DNA of 64,000 bases, from contig NZ_CP045928.1 in assembly GCF_009664855.1 (NCBI RefSeq), positions 124,001-188,000 on the forward strand, written 5' to 3'. Each line of letters begins with the position of its first letter. Position 1 is the first letter of the stretch. The notes under the pieces were generated by a model that searched no databases, had not been told where the DNA came from, and saw nothing but the letters and a program-made list of their open reading frames with translations. Made by a program: the position numbers and the translations under genes. Of this stretch, positions 44,797 to 51,993 are shown one piece after another. This DNA is from Flavobacterium sp. SLB02 (lineage in GTDB: Bacteria; Bacteroidota; Bacteroidia; Flavobacteriales; Flavobacteriaceae).

Positions 44797-44831
44797 AAGC
44801 TTTGTCAAAGTTTTAAACTTTGACAAAGCTT
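44797..44831. terminator. Bidirectional terminator between convergent genes
   Basis: AAGCTTTGTCAAAGTTT (44797-44813) and its exact reverse complement (44815-44831) form a long hairpin with A- and T-rich flanks, between the HD-PycTM and GAF genes. Confidence 0.88.
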
Positions 44832-44848
44832 AGTATATAACATCAATC

Positions 44849-44877
44849 TTGTCATCTCTCGTTTCTCAGGATGACAA
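44849..44877. repeat. TGTCATC/GATGACA hairpin
   Basis: TTGTCATC (44849-44856) pairs with GATGACAA (44870-44877). The CTCAGGATGACAA end is shared with the element at 51192-51293. Confidence 0.65.
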
Positions 44878-44907
44878 AAATGCGCGGCCTAACTATGTAT
44901 TCAATAA

Positions 44908-47277
44908 TTAATTAAGCTCATCTAATAAATCCTGATAGGTAATTTTTTGAGCCACCGGATTTGTACTGTTATTAATCACTTTTACACGAATCGCTCTTAG
45001 ACCGGAAACTCCCTGAAGATCTTCGACTTCAAATTGTTCAATTGATGGTTCTAAGATTTTCTTGTGCTGCAAATATTTGATATATTTTAAATACTCCGCT
45101 TCTTCGCTGTTTTGAGAATATACAATTGTAATTTTTTCTTTCTCTGTAATACGCTCTTTTGTGCCCTTAATGTTCGATTTATCGATACGTTTTTTAACCA
45201 CTTCGTATCTTGCATTGTACGTTCCGTCAACATCAAAACGTTTTTCATCCATTCTAAAACGGATAGAAAGCGGCGCACTAAATACTAAAATCAGCGAAGT
45301 TACGTCGAGTTCATACGGTAAAGATTCTTTTAGCTGATGATGTTCCAGTTCCATTTCGCACAAAGTTTGTAATTGCCACAAACGTAAATTGTGCAAATAC
45401 ATAATATCAAAAGGTTTGGTTGGCGAAATTGATGCACCAATATATAAATTATGCTCAACACCGTCGGTTTTAAAACGCTCGTAATAATGGGGATAAATTT
45501 GTTGCGCTTCGATTTGTTTTTTATCTAAAACCGATGCCAGTTTTTTGTTGATAATAGACATCGCATTGTCAAATTTCTTTCTTTCCTGATAAAATAATCC
45601 CGTTTTTTCATCAAGAGTCTCAAAATATATCTCTTCTAATTTTTCGTTGATGGCATTTCCTTTTGTATTTTTTAAAATAGGATGTATCTCTTCTTCAATA
45701 TAACGTTGAATTTGTTGTTCTGTATCTGCTTTTAGCGGAAAATCAAGCTCGTTGCGAAGTGATTCCAATTCAAATTTTCTTTGTTCCAAAAGTACCAGAT
45801 TTGCATTTGGTTTTTGATTGTCAAAAATTTCCAGAAGCGTAGTAAGCTGGCTTTTCAAATCTGTTTTAACTGTTTCATTTCTGTGCTCAGAAGAACCTTT
45901 AATATCGATTTGACCGTACAGCGGATAAACATTTTTAAAGACAATTTCTTTAAAAATATAATCTTTTATAGGATTGTTATTCTGAAAATAATTTTGGGAT
46001 TCTTTCTTGAATTTCCAGTAAACACTTGGATGAATAGTAGTGTATTCACGCTGAATAATGGCCTCAACCTGATGTTGCATATCCGTATTATAGCGATCAA
46101 TCGTATCCGTTAAATAGGGTAGGACTAACTCTAGTTTGGTTGCATTTACACTATTAATTTCTCTGGCATTTCCGGAAACTAATTCAATAACACCCAGTAA
46201 ATGATCGTTCTTTATAACAGGAGCAAAAACACAACTCTGAATCCCTTGTCTTAATAAATGTTCCCCAAGTTTTTTATTAGATGATTCCTCGATGAATTTT
46301 TTAACATTAGAAATAACAAAAGGCTCTTTGTTGTCTAATAAATTTTCAAAAGAACATCCAAAAAAAGCATTTTTACAATCGACTTCCTGATCTTTTGCAA
46401 GTAAAAAGCTTTTGAGCTGATTGTCTAATTTTGCCGGCCTGATAAATTTTTCTTCTTCAGGATTGTAAATAATAAAACCTACTCTTAAATCCGGAATTTT
46501 AAATATAGATTTAAAAATGTTTGTAACAATTTCATCTGTTGCAACGGTTTTTGAATCAGGCTTAAGTAAATTACTTTTTAAATTAGAAATGGCACTTTCT
46601 GTTGTCGCATCAAATAAAGAAACAATTCCAAAACCTTTTAAAATCCAGCTTCCTTTAGGGAATTTTGATTTCCAAAGCTCCAGATCGTTATAATTATCAA
46701 ATAAAAGATCGATATCGTCCTGAGTCAGTTCTACAGCGTTTTCAGTTGGAATTATTTCCATAAAATCGGCATTGTATAAAATGCGATAATGTTTTTCGAC
46801 TCCATCTTCATCCGGAATGTCGTAGAAAAAAGGTTTATTAAAATCTATTTTCTGATTGTAATAATTGTTTAAAATCAAGCAGCAATTATTAATGTAAAAT
46901 TGATGATCATCAAAATCACGAATCTCCATATAAAATTCGTCACCGGCATTACGTAAAATTTTCTTGAAACGATCAGTATAGTTAAATGATATATTTTGAA
47001 ACGGAATTGTAACCGCCTTTATTTCGTTTTGGGTTAAAGCAGTTGGGAATAAATCTGCTAATAAATTTTTGATTAAAGCTTCATTGTTTTTAATGATAGA
47101 AAAATCCTGAATCCCGGTTCTAAATTCGGGAATAGGTTCTATTTCTTTCAATATGGCTTTGGCGTAGTTGGCTCGGTAATCTACATTCGATAAAGCAATT
47201 TCTTCAAAAGATTCAATTAGTTTATGAAATGAAATTATGGTTTTAAAGGGACTTTCGTTGAATAATTGAATATCCAT
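44908..47277 (-). CDS. Large cytoplasmic GAF-domain protein, function unknown
   Basis: 789 residues, no signal peptide or membrane segment. A GAF-like domain is seen at about 235-400 (LRVGFIIYNPEEEKFIRPA, QSCVFAPVIKNDHLLGVIELVSG). The N-terminal 230 residues hold no known motif. The C-terminal 390 residues are helical and charged (QRYIEEEIHPILKNTKG, KKLASVLDKKQIEAQQIYPHYYERF) and end with a mixed alpha/beta part. No output domain (kinase, cyclase, EAL or HTH) is present, so it may bind a small ligand and act on a protein partner. Single gene with its own promoter element at 47298-47305. The GAF call is fairly sure; the function is not known. Confidence 0.8.
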   Translation of the reverse strand: MDIQLFNESPFKTIISFHKLIESFEEIALSNVDYRANYAKAILKEIEPIPEFRTGIQDFSIIKNNEALIKNLLADLFPTALTQNEIKAVTIPFQNISFNYTDRFKKILRNAGDEFYMEIRDFDDHQFYINNCCLILNNYYNQKIDFNKPFFYDIPDEDGVEKHYRILYNADFMEIIPTENAVELTQDDIDLLFDNYNDLELWKSKFPKGSWILKGFGIVSLFDATTESAISNLKSNLLKPDSKTVATDEIVTNIFKSIFKIPDLRVGFIIYNPEEEKFIRPAKLDNQLKSFLLAKDQEVDCKNAFFGCSFENLLDNKEPFVISNVKKFIEESSNKKLGEHLLRQGIQSCVFAPVIKNDHLLGVIELVSGNAREINSVNATKLELVLPYLTDTIDRYNTDMQHQVEAIIQREYTTIHPSVYWKFKKESQNYFQNNNPIKDYIFKEIVFKNVYPLYGQIDIKGSSEHRNETVKTDLKSQLTTLLEIFDNQKPNANLVLLEQRKFELESLRNELDFPLKADTEQQIQRYIEEEIHPILKNTKGNAINEKLEEIYFETLDEKTGLFYQERKKFDNAMSIINKKLASVLDKKQIEAQQIYPHYYERFKTDGVEHNLYIGASISPTKPFDIMYLHNLRLWQLQTLCEMELEHHQLKESLPYELDVTSLILVFSAPLSIRFRMDEKRFDVDGTYNARYEVVKKRIDKSNIKGTKERITEKEKITIVYSQNSEEAEYLKYIKYLQHKKILEPSIEQFEVEDLQGVSGLRAIRVKVINNSTNPVAQKITYQDLLDELN

Positions 47278-47297
47278 GTTAATTTGTTTTTAGAGTA

Positions 47298-47305
47298 CAA
47301 AATTA
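47298..47305 (-). promoter_or_regulatory. GAF gene promoter -7 element
   Basis: Minus-strand TAATTTTG, 21 bases before the ATG. Confidence 0.5.
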
Positions 47306-47430
47306 AGCAAAAATTAAGAATCTTTGCTATTATATTATTTCTTTCGTCTATTGTTTCATAGATTTTACTGTCTGAAAATCAGTGTTTTTAGAGTGGTTTT
47401 TTATTTTAACTAAATATTAACTTTATTAAT

Positions 47431-47450
47431 AACGGAATGATCGTTCCGTT
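47431..47450. promoter_or_regulatory. TetR operator upstream of the SDR gene
   Basis: AACGGAATGATCGTTCCGTT is a 20-bp palindrome with one mismatched position pair, centred on GATC. It lies 4 bases upstream of the TATCTTTG element, so a bound repressor would block RNA polymerase. A matching site precedes the TetR gene at 48276-48295. Confidence 0.85.
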
Positions 47451-47454
47451 ATTA

Positions 47455-47462
47455 TATCTTTG
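47455..47462 (+). promoter_or_regulatory. SDR gene promoter -7 element
   Basis: TATCTTTG, directly after the operator, with a leader of about 40 bases to the ATG at 47506. Confidence 0.7.
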
Positions 47463-47505
47463 TACAATAATAATTAAATAATCAATAATTTTAAAAATAA
47501 TAAAA

Positions 47506-48258
47506 ATGAAAAATTTAGAAAACAAAGTAGCCATTGTAACTGGTGGAAATAGCGGAATTGGGTACGCAGCTGCAGCTGATTTAGTAGCAAAAGGTGCAAA
47601 AGTAATTGTAACAGGAAGAAACAAAGAAGCTTTGGCTCAAGCCGAAAAAGAATTGAATGTTACCGGAATTGTTTCAGATCAATCCGATCTAAAATCGATT
47701 GATAGTTTGGTAGAGCAGGTAAAAGCTCAATTTGGAAAAGTTGATATTTTATTTTTAAACGCAGGAACAGCTTCTTTTGCTCCGGTAGAATCAGCTTCAG
47801 AAGCGCATTATGACAGTATTATGAATGTAAATGTAAAAGGGGTTTATTTTACCGTTCAAAAAGTATTACCAATCTTAAATGATGGAGGTTCTATTATTTT
47901 TAATACTTCGATTAATGCTCATGTTGGTATGCCAAATTCCAGTGTTTATGCAGCAAGCAAAGCAGCAGTATTATCTTTAAATAAAGTATTTGCTACGGAA
48001 TTAGCGCCAAGAAAAATTAGAGTAAACGCAGTTTCTCCAGGTCCTGTTGAAACTCCATTGTACGGAAAACTAGGTTTAGAAAAAGCAGAAGTGGAAGGTT
48101 TTGGAGCCGTTTTAGGAGAGAAAATTTTATTGAAACGTTTTGGGCAGGCTTCAGAAATTGCAAAAACGGTGAGTTTTCTGGCTTCAGATGATGCATCGTT
48201 TATTACCGGAACTGAAATTGTTGTTGATGGTGGACTTACCGTTAATGCTGTAGTATAA
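47506..48258 (+). CDS. SDR-family NAD(P)-dependent oxidoreductase
   Basis: 250 residues, classical short-chain dehydrogenase length. Cofactor motif TGGNSGIG (12-19), NAG at 84-86, and catalytic Ser134, Tyr147 and Lys151 in YAASK. The C-terminal SFLASDDASFITGTEIVVDGG is typical. Probably reduces an aldehyde, ketone or quinone-like compound. It has a TetR-type operator over its promoter, and the TetR gene follows with the same operator, so the enzyme is likely induced by a toxic or reactive compound. The substrate is unknown. Confidence 0.93.
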   Translation: MKNLENKVAIVTGGNSGIGYAAAADLVAKGAKVIVTGRNKEALAQAEKELNVTGIVSDQSDLKSIDSLVEQVKAQFGKVDILFLNAGTASFAPVESASEAHYDSIMNVNVKGVYFTVQKVLPILNDGGSIIFNTSINAHVGMPNSSVYAASKAAVLSLNKVFATELAPRKIRVNAVSPGPVETPLYGKLGLEKAEVEGFGAVLGEKILLKRFGQASEIAKTVSFLASDDASFITGTEIVVDGGLTVNAVV

Positions 48259-48275
48259 TTTTTTTTTACACAAAT

Positions 48276-48295
48276 TCAGGAACGATTGTTCCGTT
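48276..48295. promoter_or_regulatory. TetR operator upstream of the tetR gene
   Basis: TCAGGAACGATTGTTCCGTT; the core GGAACGATTGTTCC is a near-palindrome and matches the SDR operator at 15 of 20 positions. It lies 5 bases upstream of the TACCTTTG element, the same geometry as at the SDR gene. Confidence 0.8.
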
Positions 48296-48300
48296 TTTTA

Positions 48301-48308
48301 TACCTTTG
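48301..48308 (+). promoter_or_regulatory. tetR promoter -7 element
   Basis: TACCTTTG. Transcription should begin near 48312-48314, which excludes the ATG at 48311 as a start and supports the one at 48329. Confidence 0.7.
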
Positions 48309-48328
48309 TAATGTTAATTGAAAAAATC

Positions 48329-48910
48329 ATGGCTAGAACAAAAGAATTTAATGAAGATCAGGCTTTAGACAAAGCCATCGAAATTTTTTGGCACAAAGGT
48401 TATAACGGAACATCGGCCCAGGATTTGGTGACACATTTGGGTTTAAGCCGCTCTAGTTTGTATGACACCTTTGGCGATAAGCAAAAGCTTTTTGCTCAAT
48501 CGTTGCAGCGCTATCAAAAAAATGCACAAAACCAGATCGTCGAGCTTTTTGATCAATCAGAAAATATCAAAGAGACTTTACACGACATTTTCAAACAAGC
48601 TGTTATCGAGAGTTTAGAAGACCGGATTACAAAAGGTTGTTTTATGGTAAACTCTTCGGTAGAATTAGCGATGCATGATGAAGAGATTGCCAAAATTGTA
48701 AAAAATAACAGCCAGATAATGGAAGAAGTTTTTACAACTGCCATACAGAAAGGTCAGGATTCAGGACATATTTCAAAAGCAAACAGTGCGAAAGTTTTAG
48801 CCCGGTTTACTTTTAATAATTATTCAGGAATCAGGGTTTTGGCACGTACCGGCGAAAGAGATAAACAAGTGTACGATGATATTATAAAAGCAATGTTATC
48901 GATTTTGTAA
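48329..48910 (+). CDS. TetR/AcrR-family repressor
   Basis: 193 residues from the ATG at 48329 (MARTKEFNEDQALDKA); the ATG six codons earlier precedes the expected transcription start. The N-terminal helix-turn-helix is clear: ALDKAIEIFWHKGYNGTSAQDLVTHLGLSRSSLYDTFGDK. The C-terminal ligand-binding half is helical, with GCFMVNSSVELAMHDEEIAK. It most likely represses itself and the SDR gene through the two matching operators. The ligand is unknown. A strong terminator follows. Confidence 0.93.
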   Translation: MARTKEFNEDQALDKAIEIFWHKGYNGTSAQDLVTHLGLSRSSLYDTFGDKQKLFAQSLQRYQKNAQNQIVELFDQSENIKETLHDIFKQAVIESLEDRITKGCFMVNSSVELAMHDEEIAKIVKNNSQIMEEVFTTAIQKGQDSGHISKANSAKVLARFTFNNYSGIRVLARTGERDKQVYDDIIKAMLSIL

Positions 48911-48932
48911 TGACTTTGAGAAACCTTAAATA

Positions 48933-48968
48933 AAAAAACGGCAATTACGAATGTAGTTGCCGTTTTTT
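48933..48968 (+). terminator. tetR terminator
   Basis: ACGGCAATTAC (48938-48948) pairs with GTAGTTGCCGT (48953-48963), 11 bp with a 4-base loop, A-run before and T-run after; it may also serve the convergent gene. Confidence 0.9.
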
Positions 48969-49000
48969 GTTTTAAGTAAGTAATAGAAAATGAATGACTC

Positions 49001-50059
49001 TTAGCTTTTTTCTTCTTTATTGAAATAAACTAAGTAGTAATACATTTGTTTTTCTTCATCCCAGCCTTTTTCAACAAATTTTTCAGCGCTTTCAGGGTTG
49101 ATAAAATCCATCTTAATCTGAATATGGGTATCCAGGTTAATAACGTTTTTAATCGATTTTCTAGCGTCAGAAACTGCTGCGTTGGCAATAGGGAATGAGG
49201 TTACATCTTCGATGCTGTATTTTTCTCCTTTATCAACTTTATAATTTTTGAATTCAGGAATCAAGTCAGGATTGTCTAATACTTCATTCAAAAAGTTTTG
49301 TTCTTCGAACTGATCATTTTTAGCAAAATAATTCACAGATCTGTTCATAAACATTACTTCTTCTTTTTTGTCTTCTGCTGGCAAAACAACATCTTTTGCG
49401 AAGTTTTGACAGAATTTCAAGTATTTTTTAGTGATGAAGTTTTCATCTTCAAAAGCATCAACAGATAAAAAGTGCTCTAACCAGTAACGCGCATCATAAC
49501 GGTTACTGTCAACAGTTAGAATTTTATATCCTTCTTCTTTTTTATAATTAAAAATCAAACAACCTTTGTCTAATTTGCTTAGGTTGATACCTTGCTGCAA
49601 GATCATCTCAAGGTTACTGTTTTTTTCTTCAAACTGTAAAAAGTCAGCTTGTAACTCACTTTTAAAAATTCCGATCGCATCAACAACATTATTATCGATA
49701 CTTAAGTTTGTTAAATACGTTACGTAAACTTCTCCGTTTTTAATGTGCGGATGATTTGATTGCTCGAATAAATGCGTGGTGATTCTTTTAGAAATCTCCT
49801 GCAAGTTATTCGGATTATCAAAAATCTCCGTAGCATACTTAAACATGTCGTTGTAATCCAAATCGACTTCGTGCGCAAACTGATAATAGTTTTCTTCTTT
49901 CTCTCTAAAAGGCTTAAAAAAGTACTCTTTTATCAAAGGCACAATTTCATCATTTAGATTAAATGGTTGTTCCGATAAAAAAATCGCTTCGTTTCTGCTT
50001 TTGTTTCCTACGCGGTGTATCGCAAGCGTCTCGATGTGGGTGTTGAATAAGTTGATCAT
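49001..50059 (-). CDS. Nucleoid-associated protein (NdpA/YejK-like)
   Basis: 352 residues. Matches the 37-kDa nucleoid-associated protein family in outline: start MINLFNTHIETLAIHRVGNKSRNE, a VIGIFKSE-type segment (VDAIGIFKSELQ near 122-133), FNYKKEEGYKILTVDSNRYDARYWLEHFL near 170-200, and a C-terminal part with IKNVINLDTHIQIKMDF. Cytoplasmic; thought to bind DNA or the nucleoid. ATG start. An octamer repeat array lies 12 bases upstream of the start. The function of the family is poorly known. Confidence 0.82.
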   Translation of the reverse strand: MINLFNTHIETLAIHRVGNKSRNEAIFLSEQPFNLNDEIVPLIKEYFFKPFREKEENYYQFAHEVDLDYNDMFKYATEIFDNPNNLQEISKRITTHLFEQSNHPHIKNGEVYVTYLTNLSIDNNVVDAIGIFKSELQADFLQFEEKNSNLEMILQQGINLSKLDKGCLIFNYKKEEGYKILTVDSNRYDARYWLEHFLSVDAFEDENFITKKYLKFCQNFAKDVVLPAEDKKEEVMFMNRSVNYFAKNDQFEEQNFLNEVLDNPDLIPEFKNYKVDKGEKYSIEDVTSFPIANAAVSDARKSIKNVINLDTHIQIKMDFINPESAEKFVEKGWDEEKQMYYYLVYFNKEEKS

Positions 50060-50071
50060 GTTTCTATTTAG

Positions 50072-50103
50072 GTTCAGAGTGGCAAAGGTTCAAAGGCACA
50101 AAG
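50072..50103 (+). repeat. Four tandem CARAG-type octamers
   Basis: Four contiguous 8-base units fit N3-CA[AG]AG, for example GTTCAGAG and GCACAAAG. They fill the 46-base gap between the four-helix-bundle stop and the nucleoid-associated protein start. Confidence 0.85.
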
Positions 50104-50105
50104 GT

Positions 50106-50426
50106 TTAGTTTCTGTCTTTTATCTTTCGAATAAAGGCAATTAACATGCGCTCTAGTTCTCTGCTTTCTCCATTTATTTTATTAAATTGATTCTCGCTTA
50201 AAAATTTTAAATTGAATGAGATTTCAAGTTGGGTTTGCATCTCGAATAACGATGACATTGAAATATTTAAAAATCTCAGATAATCATTATTTCCGTCTCT
50301 GCCATAACCTTCCGCAATATTGCTGGGTATTGATACTGAACATCTTCTGATTTGTGAAGATAGTCCATAAAATTCTTCTTTTGGAAATGAATTTGTTAAT
50401 TGGTAAATTTCAGTTACTATGTTCAT
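50106..50426 (-). CDS. Four-helix-bundle protein (S23/IVP-like family)
   Basis: 106 residues. The sequence IYQLTNSFPKEEFYGLSSQIRRCSVSIPSNIAEGYGR is the hallmark of the 23S rRNA intervening-sequence protein family (PF05635), followed by LRFLNISMSSLFEMQTQLEI. Members form pentameric four-helix bundles; some occur inside 23S rRNA genes and relatives serve diversity-generating retroelements, but neither is present here. Octamer repeat arrays in opposite orientation flank the gene (50072-50103 and 50542-50565). The cellular role is unknown. Confidence 0.9.
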   Translation of the reverse strand: MNIVTEIYQLTNSFPKEEFYGLSSQIRRCSVSIPSNIAEGYGRDGNNDYLRFLNISMSSLFEMQTQLEISFNLKFLSENQFNKINGESRELERMLIAFIRKIKDRN

Positions 50427-50541
50427 CGATTTTTACCAGATTAAAAGGTCTCGAAAAGTATTCATCATTAGTACATTAAAAAAAATAAATGTAAAAATAA
50501 GAATTTTATTACTTTTTAAAACCGCAGGTTTTAAAGAAAAC

Positions 50542-50565
50542 CTCTGAACCTTTGAACCTCTTTCT
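50542..50565 (-). repeat. CARAG-type octamers facing those at 50072-50103
   Basis: On the minus strand GTTCAAAG and GTTCAGAG are contiguous, with a third degenerate unit against the stop of the next gene. A small hairpin AGGTTTT/AAAACCT (50526-50543) adjoins. Confidence 0.75.
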
Positions 50566-51105
50566 TTAATTCCAATTTTCCTCAAATCCAAAATCTTCAA
50601 AGCTATCGTCTCCTTCGAACATGTCTAGATCGTCTTCGTCGAGATCATCTTCAAATTCTCCGTAGATATCGTCGTGCATATCGGCTTCAAAGCTTTTTTC
50701 TATGGCTTCATCAGGCATTTCTCCGTGAGAGAATAAAGTTTCCGGGTAAGGAACTCCTGCAATTTGATCTTCGATAGCGGCCAATTCAACTAAGAATGTC
50801 CACATATTGATGAAATCATATACGTAGATAATTTTAGTATTTTGCTCATCTAAGAGATCAGATAATTTATAATCGCTCATGGTTCTTTGTTCTCCCGGAA
50901 CGTCGCCAGTATCAAAAAGTGCAATTTCATCTTCCTGATTCCAAGTTTCATCGCAGGTATAAAACGAAGCTACTTCCATTCCGTCAAAACCAAAAGCGTT
51001 GAAGATAGCATTGTGTAAATCTTCAAGAGTATCATCTTCAAGAATTGCAATGTCTCTAAAAATATCTTCTTCGGCGTCTAGAATTACTCTAAATTTATAA
51101 ACCAT
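50566..51105 (-). CDS. Plasmid pRiA4b ORF-3-like family protein
   Basis: 179 residues, cytoplasmic. Residues 1-100 fit the family: VYKFRVILDAEEDIFRDIAILEDDTLEDLHNAIFNAFGFD, then the conserved aromatic and acidic stretch SFYTCDETW, and later IIYVYDFINMWTFLVEL. The C-terminal 45 residues are extremely acidic (EDDLDEDDLDMFEGDDSFED). The family name reflects a plasmid gene, but nothing plasmid-like is present here. Minus-strand TACCTTTG at 51129-51136 is the likely promoter. The function is unknown. Confidence 0.85.
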   Translation of the reverse strand: MVYKFRVILDAEEDIFRDIAILEDDTLEDLHNAIFNAFGFDGMEVASFYTCDETWNQEDEIALFDTGDVPGEQRTMSDYKLSDLLDEQNTKIIYVYDFINMWTFLVELAAIEDQIAGVPYPETLFSHGEMPDEAIEKSFEADMHDDIYGEFEDDLDEDDLDMFEGDDSFEDFGFEENWN

Positions 51106-51128
51106 AATCTTTGTTTTTATTGAGAGGT

Positions 51129-51136
51129 CAAAGGTA
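51129..51136 (-). promoter_or_regulatory. Promoter -7 element of the pRiA4b-like gene
   Basis: Minus-strand TACCTTTG, 24 bases before the ATG. Confidence 0.6.
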
Positions 51137-51191
51137 AAATATAAAAAAGGATTTATGAATTAGGAATTGAGATTTGTTGAAAAGATTTTTA

Positions 51192-51293
51192 TTTGTCAGA
51201 TTGAGCGAAATAGATCTGTCAGGCTGAGCGGAGTCGAAGCCCATTCCAATTGGCAAGTCCTCTCCTCAAGTCTCACTAAACTCAGGATGACAA
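51192..51293. repeat. TGTCAnnCTGAGCG intergenic repeat element
   Basis: TTGTCAGATTGAGCG (51193-51207) and TGTCAGGCTGAGCGGAGTCG (from 51217) are direct repeats, and CTCAGGATGACAA (51281-51293) faces them as an inverted copy. The word resembles an intergenic repeat seen in many bacterial genomes. The rest of the gap 51106-51312 shows nothing else. Confidence 0.7.
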
Positions 51294-51312
51294 CCGTGTT
51301 TCAAAAAAAAAA

Positions 51313-51912
51313 CTATCTCCCAACCAATCGTTTTCTAATTTTGTGATAATGCTTATGATAAGTACTATGAGTAGGATAACTTCTGCTTGAAGTCATATTA
51401 TTAAAAATCAAAGCCGTTAAAAGTAAAATCAAAGTTCCAACTAAAACAGGTGAAATCACATACATATATCCTAACGCTTTTACTTTTTCTGTGCCAATAA
51501 CAGCAATTAAAGCAGTTGCGCCTCCGGGAGGATGAAGTGTTTTTGTAATTTGCATAGAAATTATGGCAAGCGAAACGGCCAAAGGAGCAGCAACCCAGAT
51601 AATGTCTGGAGCTAATTTGTGAACTGTAACACCAATAAAGGCAGAAATTACGTGACCTCCAACTAAATTTCGGGGCTGTGAGAACGGACTTTGAATAATT
51701 CCGTAAACCAATACACTCGAAGCGCCAAAAGAACCAATTAAATACACAGCATCATTTCCTGAAAAGTGAATTGACTGTACATAAGCCAAAATTCCAATTC
51801 CTACGAACGAACCTAAAAAAGACCAAAAGTGTTCCTTAAAATCGATTAGAGTTTCCTTGTAAAGAATGTAACGGGTTTTGCGATAGCTTCTTTTAATTTT
51901 TGGAGTGGGCAT
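51313..51912 (-). CDS. HPP-family integral membrane protein
   Basis: 199 residues with four membrane helices (about 33-50, 58-78, 88-130 region, 150-170). The HPP signature is present as TLHPPGGATALIAVIG near 124-139. Family members occur in bacteria and plastids; a plant relative is linked to nitrite transport. It follows the CLC gene (81 bases apart), so both may deal with small anions. ATG start; a long basic N-terminus. Confidence 0.88.
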   Translation of the reverse strand: MPTPKIKRSYRKTRYILYKETLIDFKEHFWSFLGSFVGIGILAYVQSIHFSGNDAVYLIGSFGASSVLVYGIIQSPFSQPRNLVGGHVISAFIGVTVHKLAPDIIWVAAPLAVSLAIISMQITKTLHPPGGATALIAVIGTEKVKALGYMYVISPVLVGTLILLLTALIFNNMTSSRSYPTHSTYHKHYHKIRKRLVGR

Positions 51913-51993
51913 ATTTGCTAAATATTTTTTGTGGTATTATTTTATCACAGATTTAAGCGATGTTAAAAACCTGTGCAATCAGTATTTGATAAT

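Noticed and set aside
48311..48328. Earlier ATG for the TetR gene
   Set aside because: It lies at or before the predicted transcription start given by TACCTTTG at 48301-48308.
50106..50426. Diversity-generating retroelement, suggested by the four-helix-bundle protein
   Set aside because: There is no reverse transcriptase, template repeat or C-type lectin target nearby.
50566..51105. Plasmid or transposon origin, suggested by the pRiA4b family name
   Set aside because: No transposase, integrase, replication gene or insertion-sequence ends are present; the family is common on chromosomes.
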